Origin: Bacteroidia bacterium
Lineage (GTDB): Bacteria; Bacteroidota; Bacteroidia; 2-12-FULL-35-15
Reading direction: 5' to 3'
Assembly (NCBI GenBank): GCA_030654175.1
Contig: JAURXZ010000042.1
Location: 248,001-312,000, forward strand
Length of the DNA: 64,000 nucleotides
In this document: positions 19,222 to 27,708 of the stretch, piece after piece
How the letters are laid out: every line of letters begins with the position of its first letter
Numbering within the stretch: position 1 is the stretch's first letter
Notes under the pieces: model-generated
Told to the model about the DNA's origin: nothing
The model's database searches: none
What the model saw: the letters and a program-made list of their open reading frames with translations, nothing else
Program-made: the position numbers and the translations under genes

Positions 19222-19255
19222 TAATTATAGTTTTTGGGGGGGGTATTATTTCAAA
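19222..19255 (-). promoter_or_regulatory. Possible promoter of the receptor gene with a C8 tract in its spacer
   Basis: On the minus strand TTTG (19255-19252), a 22-base spacer holding eight consecutive C (19243-19236), then TATAATTA (19229-19222). The -33 box and the spacing fit; the -7 box is only a partial TAnnTTTG match. The homopolymer is conspicuous in A/T-rich DNA. Confidence 0.3.
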
Positions 19256-19291
19256 TGTTCAGCAATACAGTAGTTTTGATTTATCTGATGT

Positions 19292-19912
19292 TTATAAATA
19301 CATAGTGTATAACCCATTCTCATCTTTTTTAAATCCCAATTTCTTAAAATATTTATCCTTCCTTAAATTGTTTCCGTCCGACCTGATTATCGTGAACCCG
19401 GAATCAATAAACTTTTGCCTCAGTCTGTAATAAACATATTTACCATTTTTAAAGTCGCGATACTCCGGAATAACATAATCCAAGCCTACTGTAAGAACTT
19501 TATCGCCATCTCTGTGAGCAAGGAACAATCCGGCAACCGACATGTTCCTCAAAATAAAAAAACTAACCGAATTCATATCAGGATTATAAGAAAAGCCGGG
19601 GCAGATCTTCTGAATTTCATCATTATGAAACTCAACAAATCTTAAAAGATACTCACTTTCCGCTTTTATTTCCAGTGTTTCAAATACTTCTTCTTTCGAA
19701 TAGATATTAAAGAGGTAATATATATCAATAATGACGATCATTCCATTAAGTATGCAAACCGGAATGGCGTGAATCAAAAATCCGTAAATAGAAAAAGACA
19801 AAGCCCCCAACAGGTTAATCCATCTGAACTTGACAATAGAACTCATTGTCATAGATACCATAATAATCACAGATGCGGCATAACCAAGCCATTGCAAAAG
19901 ATCTACCGACAT
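19292..19912 (-). CDS. Membrane protein with YgjV-like segment and C-terminal GNAT-like domain
   Basis: 206 residues. The first 75 hold three hydrophobic helices (about 7-24, 31-48, 50-70) similar in arrangement to the YgjV inner-membrane family. The cytoplasmic remainder (about 80-206) ends like a GNAT acyltransferase core: MSVAGLFLAHRDGDKVLTVGLDYVIP, then YRLRQKFIDSGF and YFKKLGFKKDENGLYTMYL. Presumably a membrane-anchored acyltransferase-like protein; substrate unknown. Both halves are seen in other bacteria together to my recollection, but I am not sure. It is monocistronic by spacing. Confidence 0.6.
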   Translation of the reverse strand: MSVDLLQWLGYAASVIIMVSMTMSSIVKFRWINLLGALSFSIYGFLIHAIPVCILNGMIVIIDIYYLFNIYSKEEVFETLEIKAESEYLLRFVEFHNDEIQKICPGFSYNPDMNSVSFFILRNMSVAGLFLAHRDGDKVLTVGLDYVIPEYRDFKNGKYVYYRLRQKFIDSGFTIIRSDGNNLRKDKYFKKLGFKKDENGLYTMYL

Positions 19913-20022
19913 ATAAAAATGCTAATTTTTCGTATTTTGTAAAGGTAGTAAATATTGAAACAAATTATTTATAAGGGATTTTTAAAGCTAAACAAAATCG
20001 ACTTCGATTTCTTTAGCGAAAT

Positions 20023-20052
20023 AAAAAAAATTAAAGCCCTTGTTAACAAGGG
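20023..20052 (-). terminator. Terminator downstream of tRNA-Arg
   Basis: A perfect 16-base palindrome CCCTTGTTAACAAGGG at 20037-20052. Read on the minus strand it forms a hairpin followed by CTTTAA and an eight-T run (20030-20023), 12 bases after the tRNA 3' end. Confidence 0.7.
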
Positions 20053-20064
20053 GGTTAAAAGGAG

Positions 20065-20136
20065 TGGTCTCGCCCAGAATCGAACTGGGATCAAAAGTTT
20101 AGGAAACTTCTATTCTATCCGTTGAACTACGAAACC
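20065..20136 (-). tRNA. tRNA-Arg (anticodon CCU)
   Basis: A 72-nt cloverleaf on the minus strand. The acceptor arms GGTTTCG and CGAGACC pair fully (one G-T); the anticodon stem GAAGT/ACTTT encloses TTCCTAA with anticodon CCT, reading AGG; the T arm is CCCAG-TTCGATT-CTGGG. CCA is not encoded. It follows the bPH2 gene by 17 bases and could be co-transcribed with it. Confidence 0.92.
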
Positions 20137-20153
20137 AATATTCAATAAAGATA

Positions 20154-20684
20154 CTATTTATTGTTTTTTTCTCTTAATAAATCTTCTATTCTTAATAAAC
20201 TCGATTTAATATCAATCAATAGTGATTGATCATTATTAACTAATTGAATTTGCTTTAACCTGGTTCTTTGTTCCAAAACCTTTAAACGAAATGCAGGAGC
20301 GTCAACAATTCCCACCAACCTCATTGTATTTGCATAATCGGATGACCCTCCTGCTGTTTCAATTTTTAATATACATAAATTAAAAGAACGCAGTAAAGGC
20401 CCCTCAATAAAAGAAATATCCTGGATATTCTCCAAAGGGATTGTTTTCTCAATTTGAACAATAATACCTTTCTTAAATTTTAAATTTTTATCCGTTAAAG
20501 TGCATTCTAATTTTTCAAAATAATGTCTTGAATACCATTGACCAACGCCAAAAAACCAGATAATTAACAATGGAATTCCTATTACAGATATTAATAAAAA
20601 AAAGCTGACATAAAACAAAATATACGTTTTAAGGATCGTATTAAATGTTGCTTTTTCAATTATTTCCCCTTCAATACTTTCCAT
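20154..20684 (-). CDS. bPH2 (bacterial PH-like) domain membrane protein
   Basis: 176 residues with two close hydrophobic segments (about 17-46) and a beta-rich domain at about 58-125: LECTLTDKNLKFKKGIIVQIEKTIPLENIQDI is typical of YdbS/YdbT-type bPH2 domains, in which 'L-x-x-I-Q-D/N-I' recurs. The last 40 residues are helical and charged. Probably a membrane-associated scaffold of unknown function. It starts 8 bases after the stop of the dipeptidyl-peptidase gene, so it is co-transcribed with it. Confidence 0.75.
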   Translation of the reverse strand: MESIEGEIIEKATFNTILKTYILFYVSFFLLISVIGIPLLIIWFFGVGQWYSRHYFEKLECTLTDKNLKFKKGIIVQIEKTIPLENIQDISFIEGPLLRSFNLCILKIETAGGSSDYANTMRLVGIVDAPAFRLKVLEQRTRLKQIQLVNNDQSLLIDIKSSLLRIEDLLREKNNK

Positions 20685-20692
20685 TTCTTGAA

Positions 20693-22855
20693 TTATAAAT
20701 TTTGAATAAAATAATCAGTGATTTTATTGAATAAATGCACTCTGTCTTTACCCAGCACATTGTGTTCATGACCGGGATAAACAAAATAATCTACTTGCTT
20801 CCCTTTGTCAACACACGTTTTTAAGAACATTAAACTATGCTGCCACACAACAACATTATCGGCCGTTCCGTGAATCAGCATCAATTTCCCTTTTAAACTA
20901 TCCGCATAATTCAGCACTTTTGATTCTTCGTATCCTTTCGGATTCGATTGAGGGGTATCCATGTAACGTTCGGTATACATAATTTCATAATAACTCCAAT
21001 CGATCACTGGTCCACCTGCAACAGCCGCTTTAAATAGATCAGGATAACGCGTCATAATAGATGTTGTCATAAATCCGCCAAAGCTCCAACCCATAATGCC
21101 CATACGGTTTGCATCTACATATTTTAAGTTTTTTAAAAATGAAACTCCAAGCAGTTGATCCTGCATTTCTATTGTTCCTAAATGCTGGAAAGTTGCTTGT
21201 TCAAAAGCTTTCCCACGATTAGCACTTCCTCTGCTATCCATTGTAAACACCACAAAGCCACGTTCTGCCATATATTGCAACCACATATCCCCTCCTCCAT
21301 TCCAGGTATTGTTTACCAGCTGAACATTGGGGCCACCATATAAATAAACGATTACCGGGTATTTTTTTGTAGAATCGAAATCAACAGGCTTAAACATTCG
21401 GCAATACAAATCATCTCCGTTCGCACTTTTTAATTTAAAAATGTTCATCTGTCCCAATTTATAATCCTTTAAAGGGTTTTCAGATTGTTTAATAGTTTGC
21501 ACCTTTTTCCCTTTATTGTTGCAAATAGAAATTTCTCTGGGAACAATTGTGCTTTGGAAATTATCAATAAAATAACTTCCATCGTTATTTAGAATAAAGG
21601 TGTGTGTTCCCTCACCGGATGTGATTTTCGCGATCTTTCCTTTTTTAAGGTCAAGGCTGTAGAAATTACGTGCAATAGGGCTTTCAGCAGTTGAAGAATA
21701 AAAAGCTTTTGTTCCTTTTTCATCAAACCCAGCAAAATTAGTTACCACCCAATTTCCTTTAGTAAGTTGTTTTATCAATTTTCCAGTAATATCATATAAG
21801 TATAAATGATTGTATCCATCACGCTCCGACTGCCAGATAAATTGATCCGGATGTTTCGGAACAAATACCAACGGGTGCATGGGTTCAACATATTTGTCAT
21901 CTTTTTCTTCAAAAAGAGTTTTTTCAAACAGTCCGGTTATAACATTATATGAATTTAATTTCATATAGTTTTGATCACGATTTAACACTTCAATATAAAT
22001 AGTTTGCTCATCAGGGCTCCAGGCAATATTTGTTAAATATTGTTCTTTCGGTTCACCTGTTTTCAGGAAAACAGTTTTGCCTGTATTAACATTATAAACT
22101 CCTACAGTAACTTGGTGGCTAGTATCACCGGCCATTGGATATTTAATAGCATTATTTTTTGCAGGACGAGCGGTCCAGTCAATAATTGGATAATCAGTTA
22201 CCATTGTTTGATCCATTCTATAAAAAGCAAGCAATTTGCCACTTTCCGACCAAAATGTCCCTTTCACAATTCCAAACTCTTCGCGATGAACGGATTTACC
22301 ATTTACTATACTTTCATTCGCGTCATTGGTTACAATTAAATTTTCTTTACCATCGTAAACAAATAAATTATTTTTTACTGTGAAAGCAACATAGTTTGTT
22401 TTGTTTGCAACATCAATGTTTTCGGAATTATCACCAAAATCCCTTGTAGATCCTTTAGTTAGAAGTTTAGATCTCAGATCATACGCAAATAGATTTTTTT
22501 CTGCTTCAAACGTAAAGACATCTGAGGTTTTCCATTGGATCTGAGGAAATGTTTTTAATGACTTGAACCTTAAATTACCCAAGGCATCATTAATTTCCAC
22601 CAATGAAACTAATGTTTTCAACGGCTTATTGGCGCTTTCAGCCTTACCTAAAATTAAAAAATCTATACTGTCTTTTGTATCAACATAAGAATAGCTATTT
22701 TCTCCCTTTACCCACATTAACTGTTTAAGTTTTGCTGGTGCAAGTGTGGTTTTTTGTTTGATAATTGCATCATCCATTGTCAATAGCTTTGTTTGAGCTA
22801 TTGTGATCTGTGTAAATGCGGAAATTATTAAACTAATAAAGGCAATTTTTTTCAT
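20693..22855 (-). CDS. Dipeptidyl-peptidase IV-like serine peptidase (S9 family)
   Basis: 720 residues, exported: signal peptide MKKIAFISLIISAFTQITIAQ. An N-terminal beta-propeller is followed by the alpha/beta-hydrolase domain from about residue 490: VIVYLYGGPNVQLV, the nucleophile elbow GWSFGGFM, the acid in HGTADNVV and the final His in PGHEHNV. It removes X-Pro/X-Ala dipeptides from peptides in the periplasm or outside. The ATG at 22855 is chosen because it starts the signal peptide; the frame continues nine codons further into an inverted repeat. It lies 73 bases downstream of metG with that repeat between them. Confidence 0.93.
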   Translation of the reverse strand: MKKIAFISLIISAFTQITIAQTKLLTMDDAIIKQKTTLAPAKLKQLMWVKGENSYSYVDTKDSIDFLILGKAESANKPLKTLVSLVEINDALGNLRFKSLKTFPQIQWKTSDVFTFEAEKNLFAYDLRSKLLTKGSTRDFGDNSENIDVANKTNYVAFTVKNNLFVYDGKENLIVTNDANESIVNGKSVHREEFGIVKGTFWSESGKLLAFYRMDQTMVTDYPIIDWTARPAKNNAIKYPMAGDTSHQVTVGVYNVNTGKTVFLKTGEPKEQYLTNIAWSPDEQTIYIEVLNRDQNYMKLNSYNVITGLFEKTLFEEKDDKYVEPMHPLVFVPKHPDQFIWQSERDGYNHLYLYDITGKLIKQLTKGNWVVTNFAGFDEKGTKAFYSSTAESPIARNFYSLDLKKGKIAKITSGEGTHTFILNNDGSYFIDNFQSTIVPREISICNNKGKKVQTIKQSENPLKDYKLGQMNIFKLKSANGDDLYCRMFKPVDFDSTKKYPVIVYLYGGPNVQLVNNTWNGGGDMWLQYMAERGFVVFTMDSRGSANRGKAFEQATFQHLGTIEMQDQLLGVSFLKNLKYVDANRMGIMGWSFGGFMTTSIMTRYPDLFKAAVAGGPVIDWSYYEIMYTERYMDTPQSNPKGYEESKVLNYADSLKGKLMLIHGTADNVVVWQHSLMFLKTCVDKGKQVDYFVYPGHEHNVLGKDRVHLFNKITDYFIQNL

Positions 22856-22867
22856 GATATTTTTTCG

Positions 22868-22925
22868 CTCGCAAAGGTGCAAAGAAAAACAAACTCAGGC
22901 CGTTGCGCCTTTGCATCTTTGCGAG
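22868..22925. repeat. Imperfect inverted repeat (CTTTGCACC/T family) between metG and the S9 peptidase
   Basis: Arms 22868-22884 and 22909-22925 (17 bases each, one mismatch that can form G-T) with a 24-base loop holding GGC..GCGCC. It lacks a following T-run on either strand, so it looks more like a REP-type element than a terminator. Confidence 0.6.
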
Positions 22926-22928
22926 ATA

Positions 22929-25025
22929 TTATTTTATGTTAGCACCATTATCCACACTCGATTTACCCGGAACAACAAAACTTAGTTCACCATTACTATT
23001 TTCTGCCATCAGGATCATTCCCTGGCTTTCAATATTTTTTATCTTGCGTGGTGCCAGGTTCACTAAAATGGATACTTTCTGCCCAATGATATCTTCCGGT
23101 TTATAATACGCTGCAATGCCCGAAACAACTATACGTTGATCAATACCTGTATCAATTAATAATTTCATTAATTTATCAGTTTTAGGAACACGTTCTGCTT
23201 CTAAAATTGTTCCAACACGGATATCCATTTTATTAAAATCATCAAAACTAATGTCTGCCTTTGCCGGGTTTATGATAGGAATCCCTGCATTTTCATCATT
23301 AAGTAAAATTTCGGTTTTACTTGATTCGGCTTCATTGATCATTTTAGAATTTTTCAATTTAAGAACCTGCTCATCCACTGTTTCATCTTCAATTTTTTCA
23401 AACAATAAACCGGATGGATTTATCTGATGTCCTGCTAATAACAGATCGGTGCGGGTCGCATCATTCCATTTCAGATCTTTGTTAATATTGATCATGGCAC
23501 CTAACTTTTTTGATGTAAAAGGTAAAAAAGGTTCCATCAATACCGTAAGGTTAGCAACTATCTGAAGAGATAAATTCATAATTGTCTGTACCCGCTTTTC
23601 ATCTGTCTTTATCAATATCCAGGGCTCACTGTCTGCGAGGTATTTATTTCCTAAACGGGCTAAATTCATTAATTCACCCAATGCTTCCCTGAAACGATAC
23701 TGCTCAATACTCGAAGCAATTTTGGAAGGAAATTTGGTTATTTCTTCCAGTAATAAAATATCTGCTTTTGTGTATTCCAATGCCACAGGCACTTTCCCAT
23801 TATAATATTTATGTGTTAATACCAATGTGCGATTAATGAAATTACCAAGTATAGCAACCAATTCATTGTTATTTTTCGCCTGAAAATCTTTCCACGTAAA
23901 ATCGTTATCCTTGGTTTCCGGGGCATTTGCACAAAGTGTATAACGCAAAGCATCCTGCTTATCGTTAAACTCCAATAAATATTCATGCAGCCAGACAGCC
24001 CAGTTACGTGAAGTAGAAATTTTATTTCCTTCTAAATTTAAAAATTCATTAGCCGGAACATTCTCAGGTAAAATATAAGAACCCTCCGCCATCAACATAG
24101 CAGGGAAAATGATACAGTGAAATACGATATTATCTTTACCGATAAAATGTACCAGTTTTGTTTCCTTATCCTTCCAATAGAGCTCCCAGTCCTGTTTCTT
24201 GCCCTGATTCTCAAACAACTCCTTTGTTGCAGAAATATAGCCTATAGGCGCATCAAACCAAACATATAAAACCTTTCCTTCAGCTCCTTCAATCGGCACT
24301 TTTACGCCCCAATCCAAGTCCCTGGTCATAGCACGGGGTTGAAGTCCGGAATTTAACCAACTCTTACATTGTCCGAATACATTTGTTTTCCAATCTTTAT
24401 GAGAATCAATATAGGCTTCGATCTTTGGTTGCATCGTATCTAAAGGCAAAAACCAGTTCTTGGTTTTTTTCATTACCGGTTTTTCACCTGATAAAGTTGA
24501 TCTTGGATTAATCAGATCGGTAGCATTAAGAGTACTTCCACAGTTTTCACATTGATCGCCATAAGCATTGTCATTCCCACATTTCGGACAAGTCCCTACA
24601 ATATAGCGATCCGCTAAGAACTGGTTGGCTTTTTCATCAAAATATTGCTCGGTTATTTCTTCCTTAAAAACACCTTTATCGTACAATGTTTTAAAAAATT
24701 CAGATGCCGTTTCATGATGCACCTTTGCAGAAGTGCGGGAATAAATATCGAAGGAAATGCCAAACTCTTTAAAGGCATCTCCCATTATTTTATGATATTT
24801 ATCAACTACTTGCTGAGGAGTAATGCCTTCTTTTTTTGCTTTTATGGTAATGGGTACACCATGTTCATCGGAACCGCAAATAAACTTGACATCTTCGCCT
24901 TTCGAACGAAGATAACGCACATAAATATCAGCAGGCAAATAACAACCTGCAAGATGACCAATGTGTACAGGACCATTGGCGTATGGCAAGGCTGCTGTTA
25001 CAGTATATCTTTTAAATTTGTTCAT
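22929..25025 (-). CDS. metG: Methionyl-tRNA synthetase
   Basis: 698 residues; charges initiator and elongator tRNA-Met. It shows [14 protein letters not shown] (the HIGH region), the zinc knuckle CPKCG...CENCG, and [15 protein letters not shown] (the KMSKS equivalent is KISTS). The last 110 residues form the Trbp111/EMAP tRNA-binding domain ([32 protein letters not shown]). The ATG at 25025 is preferred: the frame reaches 25061, but that TTG lies in the TATCTTTG promoter box. Downstream on the same strand are the S9 peptidase, the bPH2 gene and tRNA-Arg. Confidence 0.96.
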   Translation of the reverse strand: MNKFKRYTVTAALPYANGPVHIGHLAGCYLPADIYVRYLRSKGEDVKFICGSDEHGVPITIKAKKEGITPQQVVDKYHKIMGDAFKEFGISFDIYSRTSAKVHHETASEFFKTLYDKGVFKEEITEQYFDEKANQFLADRYIVGTCPKCGNDNAYGDQCENCGSTLNATDLINPRSTLSGEKPVMKKTKNWFLPLDTMQPKIEAYIDSHKDWKTNVFGQCKSWLNSGLQPRAMTRDLDWGVKVPIEGAEGKVLYVWFDAPIGYISATKELFENQGKKQDWELYWKDKETKLVHFIGKDNIVFHCIIFPAMLMAEGSYILPENVPANEFLNLEGNKISTSRNWAVWLHEYLLEFNDKQDALRYTLCANAPETKDNDFTWKDFQAKNNNELVAILGNFINRTLVLTHKYYNGKVPVALEYTKADILLLEEITKFPSKIASSIEQYRFREALGELMNLARLGNKYLADSEPWILIKTDEKRVQTIMNLSLQIVANLTVLMEPFLPFTSKKLGAMININKDLKWNDATRTDLLLAGHQINPSGLLFEKIEDETVDEQVLKLKNSKMINEAESSKTEILLNDENAGIPIINPAKADISFDDFNKMDIRVGTILEAERVPKTDKLMKLLIDTGIDQRIVVSGIAAYYKPEDIIGQKVSILVNLAPRKIKNIESQGMILMAENSNGELSFVVPGKSSVDNGANIK

Positions 25026-25058
25026 TAATTTCGTATGTTTGCTTGAGGTAAGGAATGG

Positions 25059-25066
25059 CAAAGATA
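25059..25066 (-). promoter_or_regulatory. Promoter -7 box of metG
   Basis: TATCTTTG on the minus strand, an exact TAnnTTTG match, 33 bases before the ATG at 25025. No clear -33 TTG is seen. Confidence 0.5.
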
Positions 25067-25115
25067 ATAATTAGATTGCTTTATTGTAATTTCATTAAGA
25101 AATAGGGTGTTCAAG

Positions 25116-25191
25116 CAATATTCCCATTTTATTTTACCTCTTCGGAACCTATGAGGTTTTGAAAACCTTATCCGTTAAATAGGGAATATTG
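25116..25191. repeat. Nested inverted-repeat element, 76 bases
   Basis: Outer arms CAATATTCCC (25116-25125) and GGGAATATTG (25182-25191) pair perfectly. Inside lies a second near-perfect palindrome (arms 25151-25160 and 25162-25171 around a single G, core AGGTTTTGAAAACCT). The inner palindrome resembles short repeats widespread in Bacteroidota intergenic DNA. It ends 19 bases before the M20 peptidase start. Confidence 0.6.
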
Positions 25192-25210
25192 TAATCTAAA
25201 AACAAAGAAA

Positions 25211-26668
25211 ATGTTAAGTAAAATTTTAAAAACTATCGGGATATTAGTTGCAATACTCCTGGTCATAGTTCTATTTAATACGCTTACTTATAAATCAAAA
25301 CAACTGCAATTGGAAACCCTTCCACCAGTTGCAGTTACTGAAAATTGCGTTCAGCACCTTTCTGAGGCAGTGCAAATAAAAACGGTTTCGTATGATGAGC
25401 CTTCAAAATTTGATTCTACTGCATTTAACCTGTTAATTTCTCATCTAAAAAAAACATACCCGCTTTCCGATTCCTTACTTGATAAAAAAGTAATTAATGA
25501 TTTCAGTTTGCTTTATAAATGGGAAGGTGAAAATACTTCATTAAAACCAATTGTTTTGATGGGGCATATGGACGTGGTACCGGTTGATGAAGAAAATAAA
25601 AAGTGGGACTTCCAGCCTTTCAGCGGGGAAATTACAGATAAGTTTGTGTGTGGCCGCGGAACACTTGACGACAAAGTAAACGTGATTGGAATTCTGGAAG
25701 CCATAGAAATGCTTCTCAAAGAAAACTTCAAGCCTGAACGAACCGTTTATCTCGCTTTCGGGCATGATGAAGAGATTGGAGGACAAAATGGGGCAAAAAA
25801 AATTGCTGAATATTTAGAATCTCAACATGTAAATGCAGAATTTATTCTGGATGAAGGCATGGTGATCACAAAAGGTATTGTTCCCGGAATTAAACCGGAT
25901 GTGGCATTAATAGGCATTTCTGAAAAAGGATATCTTTCTGTTGAACTTTCTGTTGAAACGGAAGGAGGGCACTCCTCTATGCCGGCCAAAGAAACACCAA
26001 TTGGAATTCTTTCCATGGCGGTTTCTAAACTTGAAAGGAACCCTATGCCGGCAAAAATTTCTGAACCGGTTCAACATTTTCTGGATTATGTGGGCCCTGA
26101 AATGCCCTTCTTTTCTAAGCTTGCATTTGCAAATCAATGGCTACTAAAACCGGTAATTATAAGCAAATATGAAGCTTCTAATTCCGGAAATGCAACCATC
26201 CGCACCACAACGGCTCTTACTATTTTCAAAAGCGGATTAAAAGATAATGTTTTGCCATCCATTGCCTCGGCTACGGTAAACTTCAGATTACTTCCGGGAG
26301 AAACAGCTGATGGAATAATAACTCATATTGAAAAAACAATTAATGATCCCCGTATCAAAATAAAAAAAGTAGGCAACGCGAACGAAGCAGCCTCTGTTTC
26401 TGATATTAATTCGGAAGGATTTAAACAAATTGAAAAAAGCATCAAACAAATTTTCAAAAACACACTTACTGCACCCTCACTTTTGGTTGGTGCCACCGAT
26501 CAAAAACATTATTCAAAAATTTCAGCTAATTTATTTCGATTTCTCCCCATTATTCTTGAAGCAGACGATTTGAAACGAATTCATGGGGTCAATGAAAAAA
26601 TATCCATTGATAACTTTAAAGATATTATACGGTTTTACCGACAATTGATTTTAAATAGTTGTAAATAA
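25211..26668 (+). CDS. M20 family metallopeptidase (carboxypeptidase PM20D1/CPS-like), membrane anchored
   Basis: 485 residues. One N-terminal hydrophobic helix (about 7-24) anchors it. Dinuclear-zinc motifs of the M20 family: MGHMDVVPVD, GRGTLDDKVNV, GHDEEIGG and DEGMVI; the dimerisation domain lies in the middle (EGGHSSMP). The order and length match the CPS1/PM20D1 group, which cleaves or condenses N-acyl amino acids and dipeptides. It is separated from metG (divergent) by a nested inverted-repeat element. Confidence 0.88.
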   Translation: MLSKILKTIGILVAILLVIVLFNTLTYKSKQLQLETLPPVAVTENCVQHLSEAVQIKTVSYDEPSKFDSTAFNLLISHLKKTYPLSDSLLDKKVINDFSLLYKWEGENTSLKPIVLMGHMDVVPVDEENKKWDFQPFSGEITDKFVCGRGTLDDKVNVIGILEAIEMLLKENFKPERTVYLAFGHDEEIGGQNGAKKIAEYLESQHVNAEFILDEGMVITKGIVPGIKPDVALIGISEKGYLSVELSVETEGGHSSMPAKETPIGILSMAVSKLERNPMPAKISEPVQHFLDYVGPEMPFFSKLAFANQWLLKPVIISKYEASNSGNATIRTTTALTIFKSGLKDNVLPSIASATVNFRLLPGETADGIITHIEKTINDPRIKIKKVGNANEAASVSDINSEGFKQIEKSIKQIFKNTLTAPSLLVGATDQKHYSKISANLFRFLPIILEADDLKRIHGVNEKISIDNFKDIIRFYRQLILNSCK

Positions 26669-26697
26669 AACAAATTCTAATATCAAATACCCTCTTT

Positions 26698-26705
26698 TAT
26701 CTTTG
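26698..26705 (+). promoter_or_regulatory. Promoter -7 box of the LD-carboxypeptidase gene
   Basis: TATCTTTG, an exact TAnnTTTG match, 17 bases before the ATG at 26723. It gives a short leader of about 12 bases; no good -33 box is seen. Confidence 0.5.
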
Positions 26706-26722
26706 TAAAAAACAGTCATACC

Positions 26723-27610
26723 ATGCAACAACCCCCGTTTCTAAAAAAAGGTGATAAAATCGGCATCATTGCACCTGCACGAAAAATATCAAAAGAAGAA
26801 ATTCAATCTGCTATTGATATTTTTAATGCATGGGGATTAGAAGTGGTATTAAGTAAAAATTTATTTAATGCTGACAATCAATTTTCAGGAACAGAAAATG
26901 AAAGAGCCGAAGCTTTACAAATAATGTTGAATGATGATTCTATAAGTGCTATAATCAGTGCGCGTGGAGGATATGGAACGATACGTATTATTGACAAAAT
27001 TGACTTTACAAACTTCAAGAAACACCCTAAATGGATCATTGGATATAGTGATATTACTGTGTTGCATTCTCACATAAATAATTTTGGAATTGAAACGCTT
27101 CATGCAACAATGCCTATTAATTTTACAAAAAATGAAGAAGCCACCGAAACCCTGCGAAAAGCCTTATTCGGAGAGCAATTAAATTATGAAGTTGAATCCC
27201 ACCCTTTAAATAGAAAAGGAAAAGCAGAAGCTGAATTAATTGGTGGAAATCTTTCTTTGATTTATGCTTTAACCGGAAGCGTTTCGGACATTGATACGAA
27301 AGGAAAAATTTTATTCATTGAAGACCTGGATGAATATTTATACCATATCGACAGAATGATGCTCAACCTCAAAAGGAGCGGTAAATTAGACCATTTAGCG
27401 GGTTTGATCATAGGCGGCATGACTGATATGAAAGACAATACCATTCCATTTGGAAAAACAGCTGAAGAAATAATTATAGATGCGGTAAAAGAATATGATT
27501 ATCCGGTATGCTTTAATTTTCCGGGTGGACATGTAGAAAAAAATTTAGCATTGTATTTTGGCAGAAAAGTAAAATTGAATGTAGCGGATACTGTTCAATT
27601 AATTTTTTAA
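26723..27610 (+). CDS. LD-carboxypeptidase (S66, muramoyltetrapeptide carboxypeptidase)
   Basis: 295 residues. It removes the terminal D-Ala from cytoplasmic murein tetrapeptides during recycling. Family motifs: N-terminal LKKGDKIGIIAPA, ISARGGYGTIRI, the nucleophile Ser in IIGYSDITVLH, the Glu in LFIEDLDEYLYHIDRM, and the catalytic His in NFPGGHVEKN. The length is normal for S66. It has its own -7 promoter box and ends at a bidirectional terminator shared with the convergent phosphatase gene. Confidence 0.92.
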   Translation: MQQPPFLKKGDKIGIIAPARKISKEEIQSAIDIFNAWGLEVVLSKNLFNADNQFSGTENERAEALQIMLNDDSISAIISARGGYGTIRIIDKIDFTNFKKHPKWIIGYSDITVLHSHINNFGIETLHATMPINFTKNEEATETLRKALFGEQLNYEVESHPLNRKGKAEAELIGGNLSLIYALTGSVSDIDTKGKILFIEDLDEYLYHIDRMMLNLKRSGKLDHLAGLIIGGMTDMKDNTIPFGKTAEEIIIDAVKEYDYPVCFNFPGGHVEKNLALYFGRKVKLNVADTVQLIF

Positions 27611-27636
27611 TTGCCCCCTGAACTAAGAAAAAAAAC

Positions 27637-27673
27637 AAAAAAAAGCGCCCTCTTTTTCTGAAGGCGCTTTTTA
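27637..27673. terminator. Bidirectional intrinsic terminator
   Basis: Stem AAAAGCGCC/GGCGCTTTT (27641-27649 and 27663-27671) with a T-rich 13-base loop, flanked by an A-run and a T-run. It serves the LD-carboxypeptidase gene (+) and the convergent SpoIIE phosphatase gene (-). Confidence 0.85.
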
Positions 27674-27708
27674 AAATTTACGGCAAATTACTTCCTTCAT
27701 TATTTTAC

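Noticed and set aside
20037..20136. tRNA-Arg and its adjacent perfect palindrome considered as an integration (att) site
   Set aside because: No integrase, no direct repeat of the tRNA 3' end and no foreign gene block beside it; the palindrome works as a terminator.
25116..25191. Nested inverted repeats considered as a miniature insertion sequence
   Set aside because: No target-site duplication is visible at the ends and no transposase gene is in the window; kept only as a repeat.
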